From Patescibacteria group bacterium (GTDB lineage Bacteria; Patescibacteriota; Microgenomatia; UBA12405; JAHJSD01), in assembly GCA_018830585.1 (NCBI GenBank), contig JAHJSD010000019.1, positions 1 to 24,281 of the forward strand: 24,281 bases of DNA. The letters are read 5' to 3'. Positions 7,595 to 14,996 of the stretch are shown one piece after another (position 1 is the first letter of the stretch; each line of letters opens with the position of its first letter). The notes under the pieces are model-generated. The model was not told the origin of the DNA. It was given only the letters and a program-made list of their open reading frames with translations, and did not search any database. A program made the position numbers and the translations under genes.

Positions 7595-8245
7595 ATGGGT
7601 AGAAAAGTTAATCCTATTGGTTTTAGGTTGGCGGTTAAAAATAGCCCTTTCGGCTGGAAGTCGCAGTGGTTCGCTAAAAAGAGCGACTATAAAAAGTTTA
7701 TTATGGAGGACCAAAAAATTAGGAATTTTTTGGAAAAAAAACTTTCGATGGCCGGTCTGGTTGGCGTTCGGATAGAGAGGCTAAATAATATGATTAAGTT
7801 GGTAATTCAAGTCAGCCGCCCTGGGATTGTAATCGGCCGCGGCGGCAGAGGATTAGAAGATATTAAAAAAGAATTGTTGAAAGTAATAAGTGTTTCTGAT
7901 TCGGACAATAATTTGGATATAGAGGTTGAAGAGGTAAAGAATTCGGAGCTTTCGGCTAAACTGCTAGCCGAAAAAATTGCCGGCCAGATCGAGAGAAGGA
8001 TGCCTTACCGCCGGGTAGCCAACTGGGCAATTGAGTCGGTGATAAATGCGGGAGCTTTAGGAGTTAAAGTGATCCTTTCAGGTAGAATTGCCGGAGCGGA
8101 AATTAGCCGGGTGGAAAAGTTTTCCCAGGGTAAAGTTCCTTTAAGCTCGATCAGGGCCAATATCGATTACTTCGAAAGACCGGCCTTGACGAAATCAGGA
8201 TATGTAGGGGTTAAAGTTTACATAAATAGGGGAGAAAGCGAATAA
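7595..8245 (+). CDS. rpsC: 30S ribosomal protein S3
   Basis: S3 forms the mRNA entry channel and has helicase-assisting basic residues. The 216-residue product opens with MGRKVNPIGFRL, carries a KH domain with the RPGIVIGRGGRGLE loop (GxxG is GRGG), and ends with the C-terminal domain holding GRIAGAEISRVEKFSQGKVP and the final KSGYVGVKVYINRGE. It begins five bases after rplV and its stop overlaps the rplP start by one base. Confidence 0.97.
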   Translation: MGRKVNPIGFRLAVKNSPFGWKSQWFAKKSDYKKFIMEDQKIRNFLEKKLSMAGLVGVRIERLNNMIKLVIQVSRPGIVIGRGGRGLEDIKKELLKVISVSDSDNNLDIEVEEVKNSELSAKLLAEKIAGQIERRMPYRRVANWAIESVINAGALGVKVILSGRIAGAEISRVEKFSQGKVPLSSIRANIDYFERPALTKSGYVGVKVYINRGESE

Positions 8246-8658
8246 TGCTCCAGCCTAAAAAGACTAAATATAAAAATAGATTTAGAGGCAGAATGAAAGG
8301 AATGAGTGTTTCCGGATCCAGGGTTTGTTTTGGGGACTTTGGTTTAAAAAGTTTAACTAGAAGTATTGTCAGCGCTAGTCAGATTGAAGCTGCCCGGAAA
8401 GCTATCAGTAACCATACCAAAAGGAAAGCTAAGATTTGGATTAGAATTTTTCCTGATAAGCCGATTACCAAAAAGGCGCCCGGCGCGCCCATGGGGGCAG
8501 GCAAGGGTGACATTGATCACTGGGGTGCGGTAGTCAAACCGGGAAGGATTATTTTTGAAATTGGCGGTGTTCCTTTTGATATTGCCGAAGGAGCCCTTAT
8601 TAAAGCAGGACACAAATTATCGGTCAGAACCAAATTAGTCAAGAGGGAGGGCGAATGA
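8245..8658 (+). CDS. rplP: 50S ribosomal protein L16
   Basis: L16 organises the A-site region of the 50S subunit. The 137 residues begin MLQPKKTKYKNRFRGRMKG and include the SVSGSRVCFGDFGLKSL segment, IWIRIFPDKPITKKAPGAPMG, GKGDIDHWGAVVKPGRI and FEIGG. This is full length for the family. It overlaps rpmC by four bases. Confidence 0.97.
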   Translation: MLQPKKTKYKNRFRGRMKGMSVSGSRVCFGDFGLKSLTRSIVSASQIEAARKAISNHTKRKAKIWIRIFPDKPITKKAPGAPMGAGKGDIDHWGAVVKPGRIIFEIGGVPFDIAEGALIKAGHKLSVRTKLVKREGE

Positions 8659-8879
8659 AAAGAAATTTAAAAAGAGAACTGGAAGCTAAAACAATTGAAG
8701 AGTTAAAAACGGAATTAACCAAAAGGAAAACCATTTTATTTGAACTTAAGTTCAAATTGGCCCAAGGCCAGCTCAAGGATGTCAGATTGCCCGGTAAAAC
8801 CAGGAACGAGATCGCTGTTTTGAAAACAATTATTTCAAAGAAAGAAGCAGAAGCGCCTAAGAAGGTTGAAAAAAGTTAG
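8655..8879 (+). CDS. rpmC: 50S ribosomal protein L29
   Basis: L29 is a two-helix protein at the tunnel exit beside L23. The 74-residue product has the typical KTIEELKTELTKRKTILFELKFKLAQGQLKD pattern (in short: a leucine-rich coiled region) followed by RLPGKTRNEIAVLKTIISKK. It has a short basic N-terminal start and a lysine/glutamate-rich tail. It starts inside rplP (ATGA overlap). Confidence 0.93.
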   Translation: MKRNLKRELEAKTIEELKTELTKRKTILFELKFKLAQGQLKDVRLPGKTRNEIAVLKTIISKKEAEAPKKVEKS

Positions 8880-8903
8880 AAATTAGTTTATAAAAAACAA
8901 ATT

Positions 8904-9134
8904 ATGTCGAAAACTTTTATTGGGGAAGTGGTTTCAGACAAAATGGACAAAACGGTGGTCGTTTTAGTGAAGAGAAAAGTTTCCCATCCATTTTATAGAA
9001 AAGTAATTATCAAAAGAAAGAAGTTTTACGTTCACGATGAAAAGGGCTCTAAGTTAGGGCAAATGGTTGAGATTAAGGAAGTTAGGCCGATTAGCAAGAC
9101 CAAGAAATTTGAAGTGGTTAAAATATGCTCTTAA
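8904..9134 (+). CDS. rpsQ: 30S ribosomal protein S17
   Basis: S17 is a primary 16S rRNA binder with an OB fold. The 76-residue protein has the signature GEVVSDKMDKTVVVLVKRK near its start, then HPFYRKVIIKRKKFYVHDE and the closing GQMVEIKEVRPISKTKKFEVV. The length is slightly below the E. coli protein (84). It follows rpmC by 24 A/T-rich bases without a Shine-Dalgarno sequence, and rplN begins four bases after its stop. Confidence 0.95.
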   Translation: MSKTFIGEVVSDKMDKTVVVLVKRKVSHPFYRKVIIKRKKFYVHDEKGSKLGQMVEIKEVRPISKTKKFEVVKICS

Positions 9135-9138
9135 AAAA

Positions 9139-9507
9139 ATGATCCAGTTAAGAAGTATTTTAAAACCAACAGACAATGTCGGTGCCAAGAGGATTATGGT
9201 AATCCATGTTTTTGGTGGTTCCAAGAGAAGGACCGGTACTCTTGGCGATGTTGTTATCGCTTCAGTAAAGGAAGCAACTCCTGGCTCGGCCGTAAAGAAG
9301 GGGGAGAAAGTAAAAGCAGTGATCGTTAGGGTTAGAAAGGGAATTAGGAGAAAAGATGGCTCCTATATCAAATTTGACGATAACGCGGCAGTAATTATTG
9401 ATAACCAAAAAAACCCAATAGGAACAAGAATTTTTGGTCCGGTGGCGAGGGAAGTTAAAGACAGCGGTTTTGAAAAAATCGCTTCAATGGCAAAGGAATT
9501 GATTTAG
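9139..9507 (+). CDS. rplN: 50S ribosomal protein L14
   Basis: L14 lies at the subunit interface and forms bridges with 16S rRNA. The start at 9139 gives MIQLRSILKPTDNVGAKRI and exactly 122 residues, the standard family length. The frame is open further upstream, but that part lies inside rpsQ and has no L14 character. Conserved pieces seen are NVGAKRIMVIHVFGGSKRR, GEKVKAVIVRVRKGIRRKDGSYI in order, FDDNAAVII and GTRIFGPVAREV. Confidence 0.97.
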   Translation: MIQLRSILKPTDNVGAKRIMVIHVFGGSKRRTGTLGDVVIASVKEATPGSAVKKGEKVKAVIVRVRKGIRRKDGSYIKFDDNAAVIIDNQKNPIGTRIFGPVAREVKDSGFEKIASMAKELI

Positions 9508-9525
9508 TTTAGACGATAAGCGATC

Positions 9526-9858
9526 ATGAAAATAAAAAAAGACGATAAAATTAAAGTTCTGAGCGGAAAAGATCGCGGAAGAACAGGGATTGTAAAGAAA
9601 ATTTTTCCCAAAAAAAACAAGGTAATTATTGCCGGGGTGAACTTATCTAAGAAACACAATAAACCCCGTAAGGGTAGCCCCGGAGGTATCGTTGAAATTG
9701 AAACTCCGCTTTGGAGTGGCAAAATAATTTTAATTTGTCCCCAGTGCGGCAAGCCTACCAGGGTTGGCTATCAGCTTGACAAAAATGGTAAAAAGTATAG
9801 AATTTGCCGAAAGTGCCAGTCTTTATTAGATAACCGGCCCGAGAAGAGTAAAAAATAA
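9526..9858 (+). CDS. rplX: 50S ribosomal protein L24, with zinc ribbon
   Basis: L24 is one of the assembly initiators of the 50S subunit. The 110 residues contain the KOW motif KDDKIKVLSGKDRGRTGIVKK at the start, then GVNLSKKHNKPRKGSPGGIVEIE in pieces, and a C-terminal CPQCGKPTRVGY...CRKC segment. The two CxxC pairs predict a bound zinc, as in many bacterial L24 proteins of this longer type. The ATG lies 18 bases after rplN. Confidence 0.96.
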   Translation: MKIKKDDKIKVLSGKDRGRTGIVKKIFPKKNKVIIAGVNLSKKHNKPRKGSPGGIVEIETPLWSGKIILICPQCGKPTRVGYQLDKNGKKYRICRKCQSLLDNRPEKSKK

Positions 9859-9877
9859 TTATTTTTAATCAGTCAAG

Positions 9878-10417
9878 ATGTTATTTGAAGAATACGATAA
9901 CAAAATAGCCGCGAAGGTAAGAGAAAAAACAGGGATCAGAAACCCCTGGGCCTTGCCCCGGGTTATAAAAGTTGTGATTAACATGAGAGTTTCGGAAGGG
10001 AAAGAAAACCGTCAGACAATTGATCTGGCCGCCAAGGAATTGGAATTAATCACCGGCCAAAAACCTCAGGTTTGTTGTGCTAAGAAAGCTATTTCCGGCT
10101 TTAAATTAAGGAAAGGTGACCCGATCGGGTTGAAAGTAACTCTCAGGCGGAAGAAAATGCTGGACTTTCTGGAAAAGCTTTTTAGTTTAGCCTTACCCAG
10201 ACTGCGCGACTTCCGAGGATTGGCGGTTCAAAACTTTGATCGCGAGGGTAATTTTAACATCGGCTTGAAAGAACAAACTATTTTTCCTGAGATTGACCTT
10301 GATGAAATTAAAGTTGTCAGAGGCCTTCAGGTAACCATAGTGACCAATGTCAGAGATATTGAAAGCTCCAGGCTCTTATTAGAGACATTAGGATTACCTT
10401 TTAAAAAAGAAGAGTAA
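9878..10417 (+). CDS. rplE: 50S ribosomal protein L5
   Basis: L5 is part of the 5S rRNA particle and contacts the P-site tRNA. The 179-residue product is of normal length and shows the family pieces NPWALPRVIKVVINM, LITGQKPQVCCAKKAISGFKLR, GDPIGLKVTLR, LPRLRDFRGL and EQTIFPEIDLDEI. Its stop overlaps the rpsN start by one base. Confidence 0.97.
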   Translation: MLFEEYDNKIAAKVREKTGIRNPWALPRVIKVVINMRVSEGKENRQTIDLAAKELELITGQKPQVCCAKKAISGFKLRKGDPIGLKVTLRRKKMLDFLEKLFSLALPRLRDFRGLAVQNFDREGNFNIGLKEQTIFPEIDLDEIKVVRGLQVTIVTNVRDIESSRLLLETLGLPFKKEE

Positions 10418-10602
10418 TGGCATCCAAATCCAGTATTGTCCGGGAAGATAAAAAATTAAAATATAAAATTCGCTACCGGAATCGGTGCCAATTTTGCGGC
10501 CGTCCGAAAGCTTATATCAGGTTTTTCGGTCTTTGCCGACTCTGTTTCCGACGATTGGCCCACAAAGGTGTTTTGCCTGGTGTCAAAAAGGCGAGCTGGT
10601 AA
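10417..10602 (+). CDS. rpsN: 30S ribosomal protein S14, zinc type
   Basis: S14 is a late-assembly protein in the 30S head. At 61 residues this is the short zinc-binding form. Two CxxC pairs are visible: CQFC and CRLC, separated by a basic stretch with RFFGL. The end, HKGVLPGVKKASW, is typical. It is translationally coupled to rplE through a one-base overlap. No zinc-free paralogue is present in this window. Confidence 0.96.
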   Translation: MASKSSIVREDKKLKYKIRYRNRCQFCGRPKAYIRFFGLCRLCFRRLAHKGVLPGVKKASW

Positions 10603-10647
10603 GTTAGTTTAATTAGAATTTATAAAATTAAAACTTAATCTCTAAAA

Positions 10648-11043
10648 ATGGATTCAGCAGCAGATTTTTTAAGCCAAATAAATAACGCTTATCGTGTTGG
10701 TAAAAAGGAAATGGTTACTTCGTGGTCTAATTTTAGGGAGATTTTAGCTAATTTAATGAAATCAAAAGGATATTTTGAAGAAGTCAGCGTTGTTAAGGGA
10801 GATAACGAGAGGAAACGGATAGAGCTGATTTTGAAATACGGGCCCGGAGGCAGACCGTCTTTAACTAAGATCAAAAGAGTTTCTAAACCCGGGAGGAGAT
10901 TTTACGTTTCAGCTGACGAGATCCCCTGGCCGCCGGGAGGTTTAGGTGATACTATTGTTTCCACCCCTTTGGGCTTAATGGTAGGCAAAGAGGCCAGGAA
11001 GAAAAACCTGGGAGGAGAGGTTATCTGTCAAATTTTTTCCTAA
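10648..11043 (+). CDS. rpsH: 30S ribosomal protein S8
   Basis: S8 binds helix 21 of 16S rRNA and, in E. coli, represses the spc operon. The 131-residue protein has the expected layout: DFLSQINNAYRVGKK, then LANLMKSKGYFEEV, and a C-terminal part with RVSKPGRRFYVSADEIP and LGLMVGKEARKKNLGGEVICQIF. The usual STSKGIMT loop is STPLGLMV here. It lies 45 bases after rpsN. Confidence 0.96.
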   Translation: MDSAADFLSQINNAYRVGKKEMVTSWSNFREILANLMKSKGYFEEVSVVKGDNERKRIELILKYGPGGRPSLTKIKRVSKPGRRFYVSADEIPWPPGGLGDTIVSTPLGLMVGKEARKKNLGGEVICQIFS

Positions 11044-11067
11044 AATTTTTACTTAAACGGCAAACCA

Positions 11068-11616
11068 ATGTCCAGAGTAGGCAAACAACCAATTAAAATT
11101 CCGGAAGGTGTTAGTGTAGAACTTGAAGACCGGAAAGTGGTTATTTCCGGTCCCAAAGGGCAATTAGCCCTGGTTTTGCCGGAAAAAATCTTAGTTTTGG
11201 AAAAAGAGGGGTATCTGTTGGTTAGTCGGGCCAATGAGGCTAAAAAGGCGAAAGCTAACCACGGTACCATCCGAAGCTTAATTAATAACATGGTTTTGGG
11301 CGTGACTCAAAATTGGAGCAAAGAGCTTGAAGTTATCGGCACCGGGTTTAGGGTCGATCTTTCCGGACAAAGACTCGATCTGAAGTTAGGTTTTTCTCAC
11401 CCGGTAATTATTGACCCGCCGCCGGGGGTTGTCTTCGAGGCCAAGGATAATAAAATTAAGATTTCCGGCCCGGACAAAACCTTGGTCGGTAATTTAGCTG
11501 CCAAAATCAGAAAGATTAGACCCCCCGATGTTTATAAAGGCAAGGGTGTTAGGTATCTGGGCGAAACTATTAAATTGAAACCGGGCAAGGCGGCCAAAGT
11601 AGGCACGGCCCAATAA
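11068..11616 (+). CDS. rplF: 50S ribosomal protein L6
   Basis: L6 lies near the sarcin-ricin loop where elongation factors bind. The 182-residue protein starts MSRVGKQPIKIPEGVSVE and has the duplicated L6 fold: a first domain with VVISGPKGQLAL and a second with GTGFRVDLSGQRLDLKLGFSHPV in pieces and KISGPDKTLVGNLAAKIRKIRPPD. The end, YKGKGVRYLGETIKLKPGKA, is typical. rplR begins four bases after its stop. Confidence 0.97.
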   Translation: MSRVGKQPIKIPEGVSVELEDRKVVISGPKGQLALVLPEKILVLEKEGYLLVSRANEAKKAKANHGTIRSLINNMVLGVTQNWSKELEVIGTGFRVDLSGQRLDLKLGFSHPVIIDPPPGVVFEAKDNKIKISGPDKTLVGNLAAKIRKIRPPDVYKGKGVRYLGETIKLKPGKAAKVGTAQ

Positions 11617-11620
11617 AAAA

Positions 11621-11989
11621 ATGACTAAATTAGTTTTAAGATCAGCAAAAAAGCGAAGAAGTAAAAGAGTTAGAGCCAAGATAAAAGCTTTTGGAAGAGG
11701 AAGAAAACTTTCCGTTTTCAGGTCAAACCGCTGTATTTATGGGCAGATTATTGACCTCACCTCCGGGAAAACTTTGGTTGCTATCAGTGACAGGGTTTTA
11801 TCAAAAGAGGATAAAAAAATCTCGGGATTGACTAAAAAAGAAAAAGCTTTTGAGGTGGGTAAAAAATTAGCGGAGTTAGCTCTGAAGTTAAAAATTGGAA
11901 AAATAGTTTTTGACCGCGGACCTTTTCTTTATCACGGCAGGGTAAAATCTTTAGCGGAAGGAGCAAGACAAGGGGGCTTAAAATTTTAA
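11621..11989 (+). CDS. rplR: 50S ribosomal protein L18
   Basis: L18 is a 5S rRNA binder. The 122-residue product has the arginine-rich N-terminus, LSVFRSNRCIYGQIID, LVAISDRVLSKE, the alpha-helical GKKLAELALKLKIGKIVFDRG and the closing YHGRVKSLAEGARQGGLKF. It is of full family length and lies 19 bases before rpsE. Confidence 0.96.
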   Translation: MTKLVLRSAKKRRSKRVRAKIKAFGRGRKLSVFRSNRCIYGQIIDLTSGKTLVAISDRVLSKEDKKISGLTKKEKAFEVGKKLAELALKLKIGKIVFDRGPFLYHGRVKSLAEGARQGGLKF

Positions 11990-12007
11990 AAATTTTTCTG
12001 AAGACAA

Positions 12008-12463
12008 ATGGCTTTTAAAGGAAATTTTGAAAAGAGAAGTAAAGAGTTTGAGGAAACCGTAGTGGAGATAAAGAGGGTTTCTAAAAAAACCAAAGGAGGT
12101 AATCAAATTAGTTTTACCGCTTTGATGGTAGTTGGTGACGGCAAGGGCAAAGTGGGAGTGGGATTGGGCAAATCAAAAAATGTCCCTTCCGCGATTAAAA
12201 AGGGAATCGATAAAGCCAAAAAGAAAATGATTATGGTTAAGTTAAAAGGCAGGACGATACCGCGCCCGATTGATTACCGGAAAAAGTCGGCTCACATTTT
12301 GCTAAAACCGGCGCGGGAGGGTTCTGGTTTGATCGCCGGCGGGGCGATAAGAGTGATTGCTTCCGCCGCCGGAATAAAAGACCTGGTGGCCAAAATTATC
12401 GGCACCAGAAATAAAGCAATGAATGTTTGGATTACCTGGGAAGCCTTGAAAGATTCGCCGTAA
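12008..12463 (+). CDS. rpsE: 30S ribosomal protein S5
   Basis: S5 helps to form the mRNA entry site and affects decoding accuracy. The 151 residues hold the double-stranded RNA binding domain (EFEETVVEIKRVSKKTKGGNQISFTALMVVGDGKGKVG in pieces) and the C-terminal domain with LLKPAREGSGLIAGGAIRV and GTRNKAMNVWITWEALK. It is slightly short at both ends. Normally rpmD (L30) follows, but here a 191-base repeat-filled gap precedes rplO. Confidence 0.97.
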   Translation: MAFKGNFEKRSKEFEETVVEIKRVSKKTKGGNQISFTALMVVGDGKGKVGVGLGKSKNVPSAIKKGIDKAKKKMIMVKLKGRTIPRPIDYRKKSAHILLKPAREGSGLIAGGAIRVIASAAGIKDLVAKIIGTRNKAMNVWITWEALKDSP

Positions 12464-12654
12464 ATGGAGTCCTGCGGGGTAAACCTATGGTATTATCCAA
12501 ACGCCCTGCTGGGGCGAACATACTCTACCGGAAAACCAATTCATCCATGGGCTAATCCGCCTCCGCCGGTTGGCGGATGGCGGACCATGGCCTGCCTGCC
12601 GGCAGGCAGGTTTTCTTGGTTCAGGTATAAAAGAAGAATAGACGAGGAAAAAAA
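12464..12654 (+). repeat. Palindromic repeat block in place of rpmD
   Basis: This gap sits exactly where rpmD (L30) lies in most bacteria. It holds a small hairpin (CGCCC/GGGCG near 12502-12516), a cruciform-like element flanked by CCATGG at 12545-12550 and 12585-12590 with nested CCGCC/GGCGG arms, and the perfect 20-base palindrome CCTGCCTGCCGGCAGGCAGG at 12591-12610. The palindrome is followed by a TTTTCTTGGTTC-containing stretch that resembles 24002-24040. A reading frame spans the gap in frame, but its residues look nothing like L30. L30 loss is a known trait of the Candidate Phyla Radiation. Confidence 0.75.
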
Positions 12655-13119
12655 ATGATTGGATTAAATCACTTACCAAAGACGACGGCAAAGAAGAAGA
12701 AAAGAGTTGGCCGCGGTTATGGCAGCGGGGTTGGCGGGCATACTACCACTCGTGGCCAGAAGGGTTTTAAGGCCAGAAGCAAGGTTCCCTTGACCTTTGA
12801 CGGCTCCAAAATTAAGAAATCATGGGTTAAGCGGCTGCCCTTTTTAAGAGGCAAAGCCAGGCAAAAAGGAAGCCCTGCGCCTTTGGTGCTCAATATAAAC
12901 GACCTCGCCGCTGTTTTTAGCAAAGGCCAGACGGTAAACTTGGATGCTTTGTTTAAAAAAGGATTGATTGGCAAAAAAAGTAGCATTAAAAACGGAGTTA
13001 AAATTCTCGGTAGAGGCAAGATTGATTTTCCTCTGGAGGTTGCCCTCCCCTGCTCGAAGAAAGCTGAAAAAAAGATTATTAAGGCGGGTGGAAAGATAGC
13101 TAATGAAAAAATGGTTTGA
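12655..13119 (+). CDS. rplO: 50S ribosomal protein L15
   Basis: L15 is a late-assembly protein that threads through the 50S subunit. The 154-residue product has LPKTTAKKKKRVGRGYGSGVGGH in pieces near the start, RGQKGFKARSK, and a C-terminal L18e-like domain ending in AEKKIIKAGGKI. The start codon follows GAGGAAAAAA without a strong ribosome-binding site. The last 17 bases overlap secY in another frame. Confidence 0.96.
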   Translation: MIGLNHLPKTTAKKKKRVGRGYGSGVGGHTTTRGQKGFKARSKVPLTFDGSKIKKSWVKRLPFLRGKARQKGSPAPLVLNINDLAAVFSKGQTVNLDALFKKGLIGKKSSIKNGVKILGRGKIDFPLEVALPCSKKAEKKIIKAGGKIANEKMV

Positions 13120-14386
13120 AAAAGTAAAATTTTTCAGCGAAGCCCTAAAAATTCCTCAGGTTAAAAAAAGAGTTTGGTTTACGGCAGCTGTGTTCCTCCT
13201 TTACCGGTTTATTGCTCATTTGCCGGTTCCGGGTGTCGACCTTTCCTTGTTAAAACAGTTTTTTTCTCAAAACCAAATGCTCTCTCTTTTAGATGTCTTC
13301 TCCGGGGGTACCTTAGCCAATTTTTCTATTGCCGCTTTGGGTTTAGGTCCGTTTATCACCGCCTCGGTGGTCTTTCAGCTTTTAGGAATGGTTTGGCCCA
13401 AAATCGAAGAACTGATGAAGGAGGGAGAATATGGGAGAGCCAAAATTAACCTTTATACCCGGATTTTAACAGTGCCTTTGGCAGTAGTCCAAGGTCTAAG
13501 TATGTACACAATCTTGAAAAGCCAAGGCATTATCGAGAATCTTCCTTTATCGGTTTTGGTCTCGATGATTATTGTGATGACCACAGGAACGGTGGTTTTA
13601 GTTTTCTTAGGCGACTTGATTAGCGAATTTGGTCTTGGCAACGGAACCTCTTTAATTATTTTCGCCGGAATAGTTTCTCGATATCCGGTGAATGTTTTCC
13701 AAACCGCTTCGATAGTCGACAGCCAAAAGATTTTTAATCTTTTAATTTTTTTAGTGCTTTCGGTTCTTTTGGTTTCCGGAATTATTATGATCGAGGAAGC
13801 GGCAATGAGGCTGCCGATTTTTTATGCCAGGAGAAGCGGCAGTTCAACCGGGGCCACTCGGACTTATTTGCCGATAAAAGTAAATAATGCCGGAGTAATG
13901 CCGATAATTTTTGCTCTTTCTCTTGTTTTTCTGCCTTCGTTCATCGGTAAAGTTTTGGTTGGTTTATCCAATCCGACATTGGCCGGCATCGGGGGTTTTG
14001 TCAACAACCTGTTTAGGCCCGGGACTCCGGTTTATAACTTGACCTATTTTGGTGTTGTGGTTATTTTTACCTTTTTTTATACCACTGTTGTTTTTAAACC
14101 GGATGAGGTTTCCGAAGAATTAAGAAAAGGGGGCGCCTTTATTCCCGGAATTAGGCCTGGAGTTTCTACAAAAAACAGGTTAAGCTGGTATCTCTATCGG
14201 GTGACGGCAATCGGGGCGGTTTTTTTGGGAATAATCGCCGTTTTGCCTTCTTTAGTTCAGCAGATGACCGGGATTTCAACGATCACCTTGGGAGGGACAG
14301 GCGTCTTGATCGTTATTTCAGTGGTTTTGGAAATTAGCCGCTCGGTTGAAAATTTGGTTCAAACCTATCGATATGAGTCATTCTAA
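13103..14386 (+). CDS. secY: Protein translocase subunit SecY
   Basis: SecY is the channel subunit of the Sec translocon in the cytoplasmic membrane. The 427-residue product is of normal length, with about ten hydrophobic segments by inspection. Signature pieces are RFIAHLPVPGVD after the first segment, SGGTLANFSIAALGLGPFITASV, GEYGRAKINLYTR, GNGTSLIIFAGI, LPIKVNNAGVMPIIFA and the C-terminal RPGVSTKNRLSWYLYR loop. It starts inside rplO and its last 14 bases overlap adk. The location in the spc operon is the usual one. Confidence 0.97.
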   Translation: MKKWFEKVKFFSEALKIPQVKKRVWFTAAVFLLYRFIAHLPVPGVDLSLLKQFFSQNQMLSLLDVFSGGTLANFSIAALGLGPFITASVVFQLLGMVWPKIEELMKEGEYGRAKINLYTRILTVPLAVVQGLSMYTILKSQGIIENLPLSVLVSMIIVMTTGTVVLVFLGDLISEFGLGNGTSLIIFAGIVSRYPVNVFQTASIVDSQKIFNLLIFLVLSVLLVSGIIMIEEAAMRLPIFYARRSGSSTGATRTYLPIKVNNAGVMPIIFALSLVFLPSFIGKVLVGLSNPTLAGIGGFVNNLFRPGTPVYNLTYFGVVVIFTFFYTTVVFKPDEVSEELRKGGAFIPGIRPGVSTKNRLSWYLYRVTAIGAVFLGIIAVLPSLVQQMTGISTITLGGTGVLIVISVVLEISRSVENLVQTYRYESF

Positions 14387-14996
14387 TATTGCCGGTAAAA
14401 TTGTTGTTCTCGGTCCATCTGGATCAGGTAAGGGCACTCAGGCAAAAATGATCGCCCGAAAGTACCGTTGGCAACACGTTTCTATGGGGCAGCTTTTTCG
14501 GGATGAAATTGAAGCCAAGACAAAACTTGGTAAACAGGCAAAGGAATTTATTGAAAAAGGGTTGTGGGCGTCTTTGGAACTAACCATGACAATTTTGGAG
14601 CCAGAGCTAAAACAAGTGATTAATTCTGGTTTTGTCTTGGACGGTTTTCCTCGATCATTCGATCAGATCAAAGCGCTGCGAGATTTGTTGGTCAAATTCG
14701 GGACTGATATAGATATCGTTTTCCATCTTGATATTAGGCCCGCGGTGATTATGGCTCGGAGAAAAGCTCATTGGGCTAAGGGAAAGAGTTTTTATAAAGA
14801 GGGTCAAAGATCTGATGAAACCGAAGAATCAATTAAAAACCGATTTGCTGAGTATAAAAAGAATCTCGGGCCGATTTTGGCATTTTACCAAGACCAAGGA
14901 ATTCTGCGCCGAATTAATGGGGAGCGACCGATTGGCCCAATCTTTCGAGATATTGTCACGATTATTGACAACAGGTTTTTTAAAAAAGATGATTGA
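14373..14996 (+). CDS. adk: Adenylate kinase, short-LID form
   Basis: Adenylate kinase converts ATP and AMP to two ADP. The start at 14373 gives 207 residues and overlaps the end of secY by 14 bases; the open frame upstream of it lies in secY and is not needed. Seen are the P-loop GPSGSGKGTQAK, the NMP-binding part, DGFPRSFDQIKAL, and SDETEESIKNRFAEY. The LID region between MARRKAH and the SDE motif is only about 15 residues and has no zinc cysteines. This resembles eukaryotic AK1/UMP-CMP kinase type lids more than the long bacterial lid, so nucleotide preference could differ. Its position between secY and map is standard for adk. Confidence 0.92.
   Translation: MSHSNIAGKIVVLGPSGSGKGTQAKMIARKYRWQHVSMGQLFRDEIEAKTKLGKQAKEFIEKGLWASLELTMTILEPELKQVINSGFVLDGFPRSFDQIKALRDLLVKFGTDIDIVFHLDIRPAVIMARRKAHWAKGKSFYKEGQRSDETEESIKNRFAEYKKNLGPILAFYQDQGILRRINGERPIGPIFRDIVTIIDNRFFKKDD

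Noticed and set aside
9067..9138. Extended N-terminus of rplN
   Set aside because: The extra codons lie inside rpsQ; MIQLRSILKPTDN at 9139 is the normal L14 start and gives the standard 122 residues.
12464..12658. A 64-codon frame filling the gap between rpsE and rplO, a possible L30 or new protein
   Set aside because: Its residues come from palindromic repeats (for example WANPPPPVGGW and CLPAGRF), without L30 character; the frame is open by chance.
14815..14988. Extended N-terminus of map
   Set aside because: The extra 58 codons shadow the end of adk; the start at 14989 gives a normal type I enzyme.
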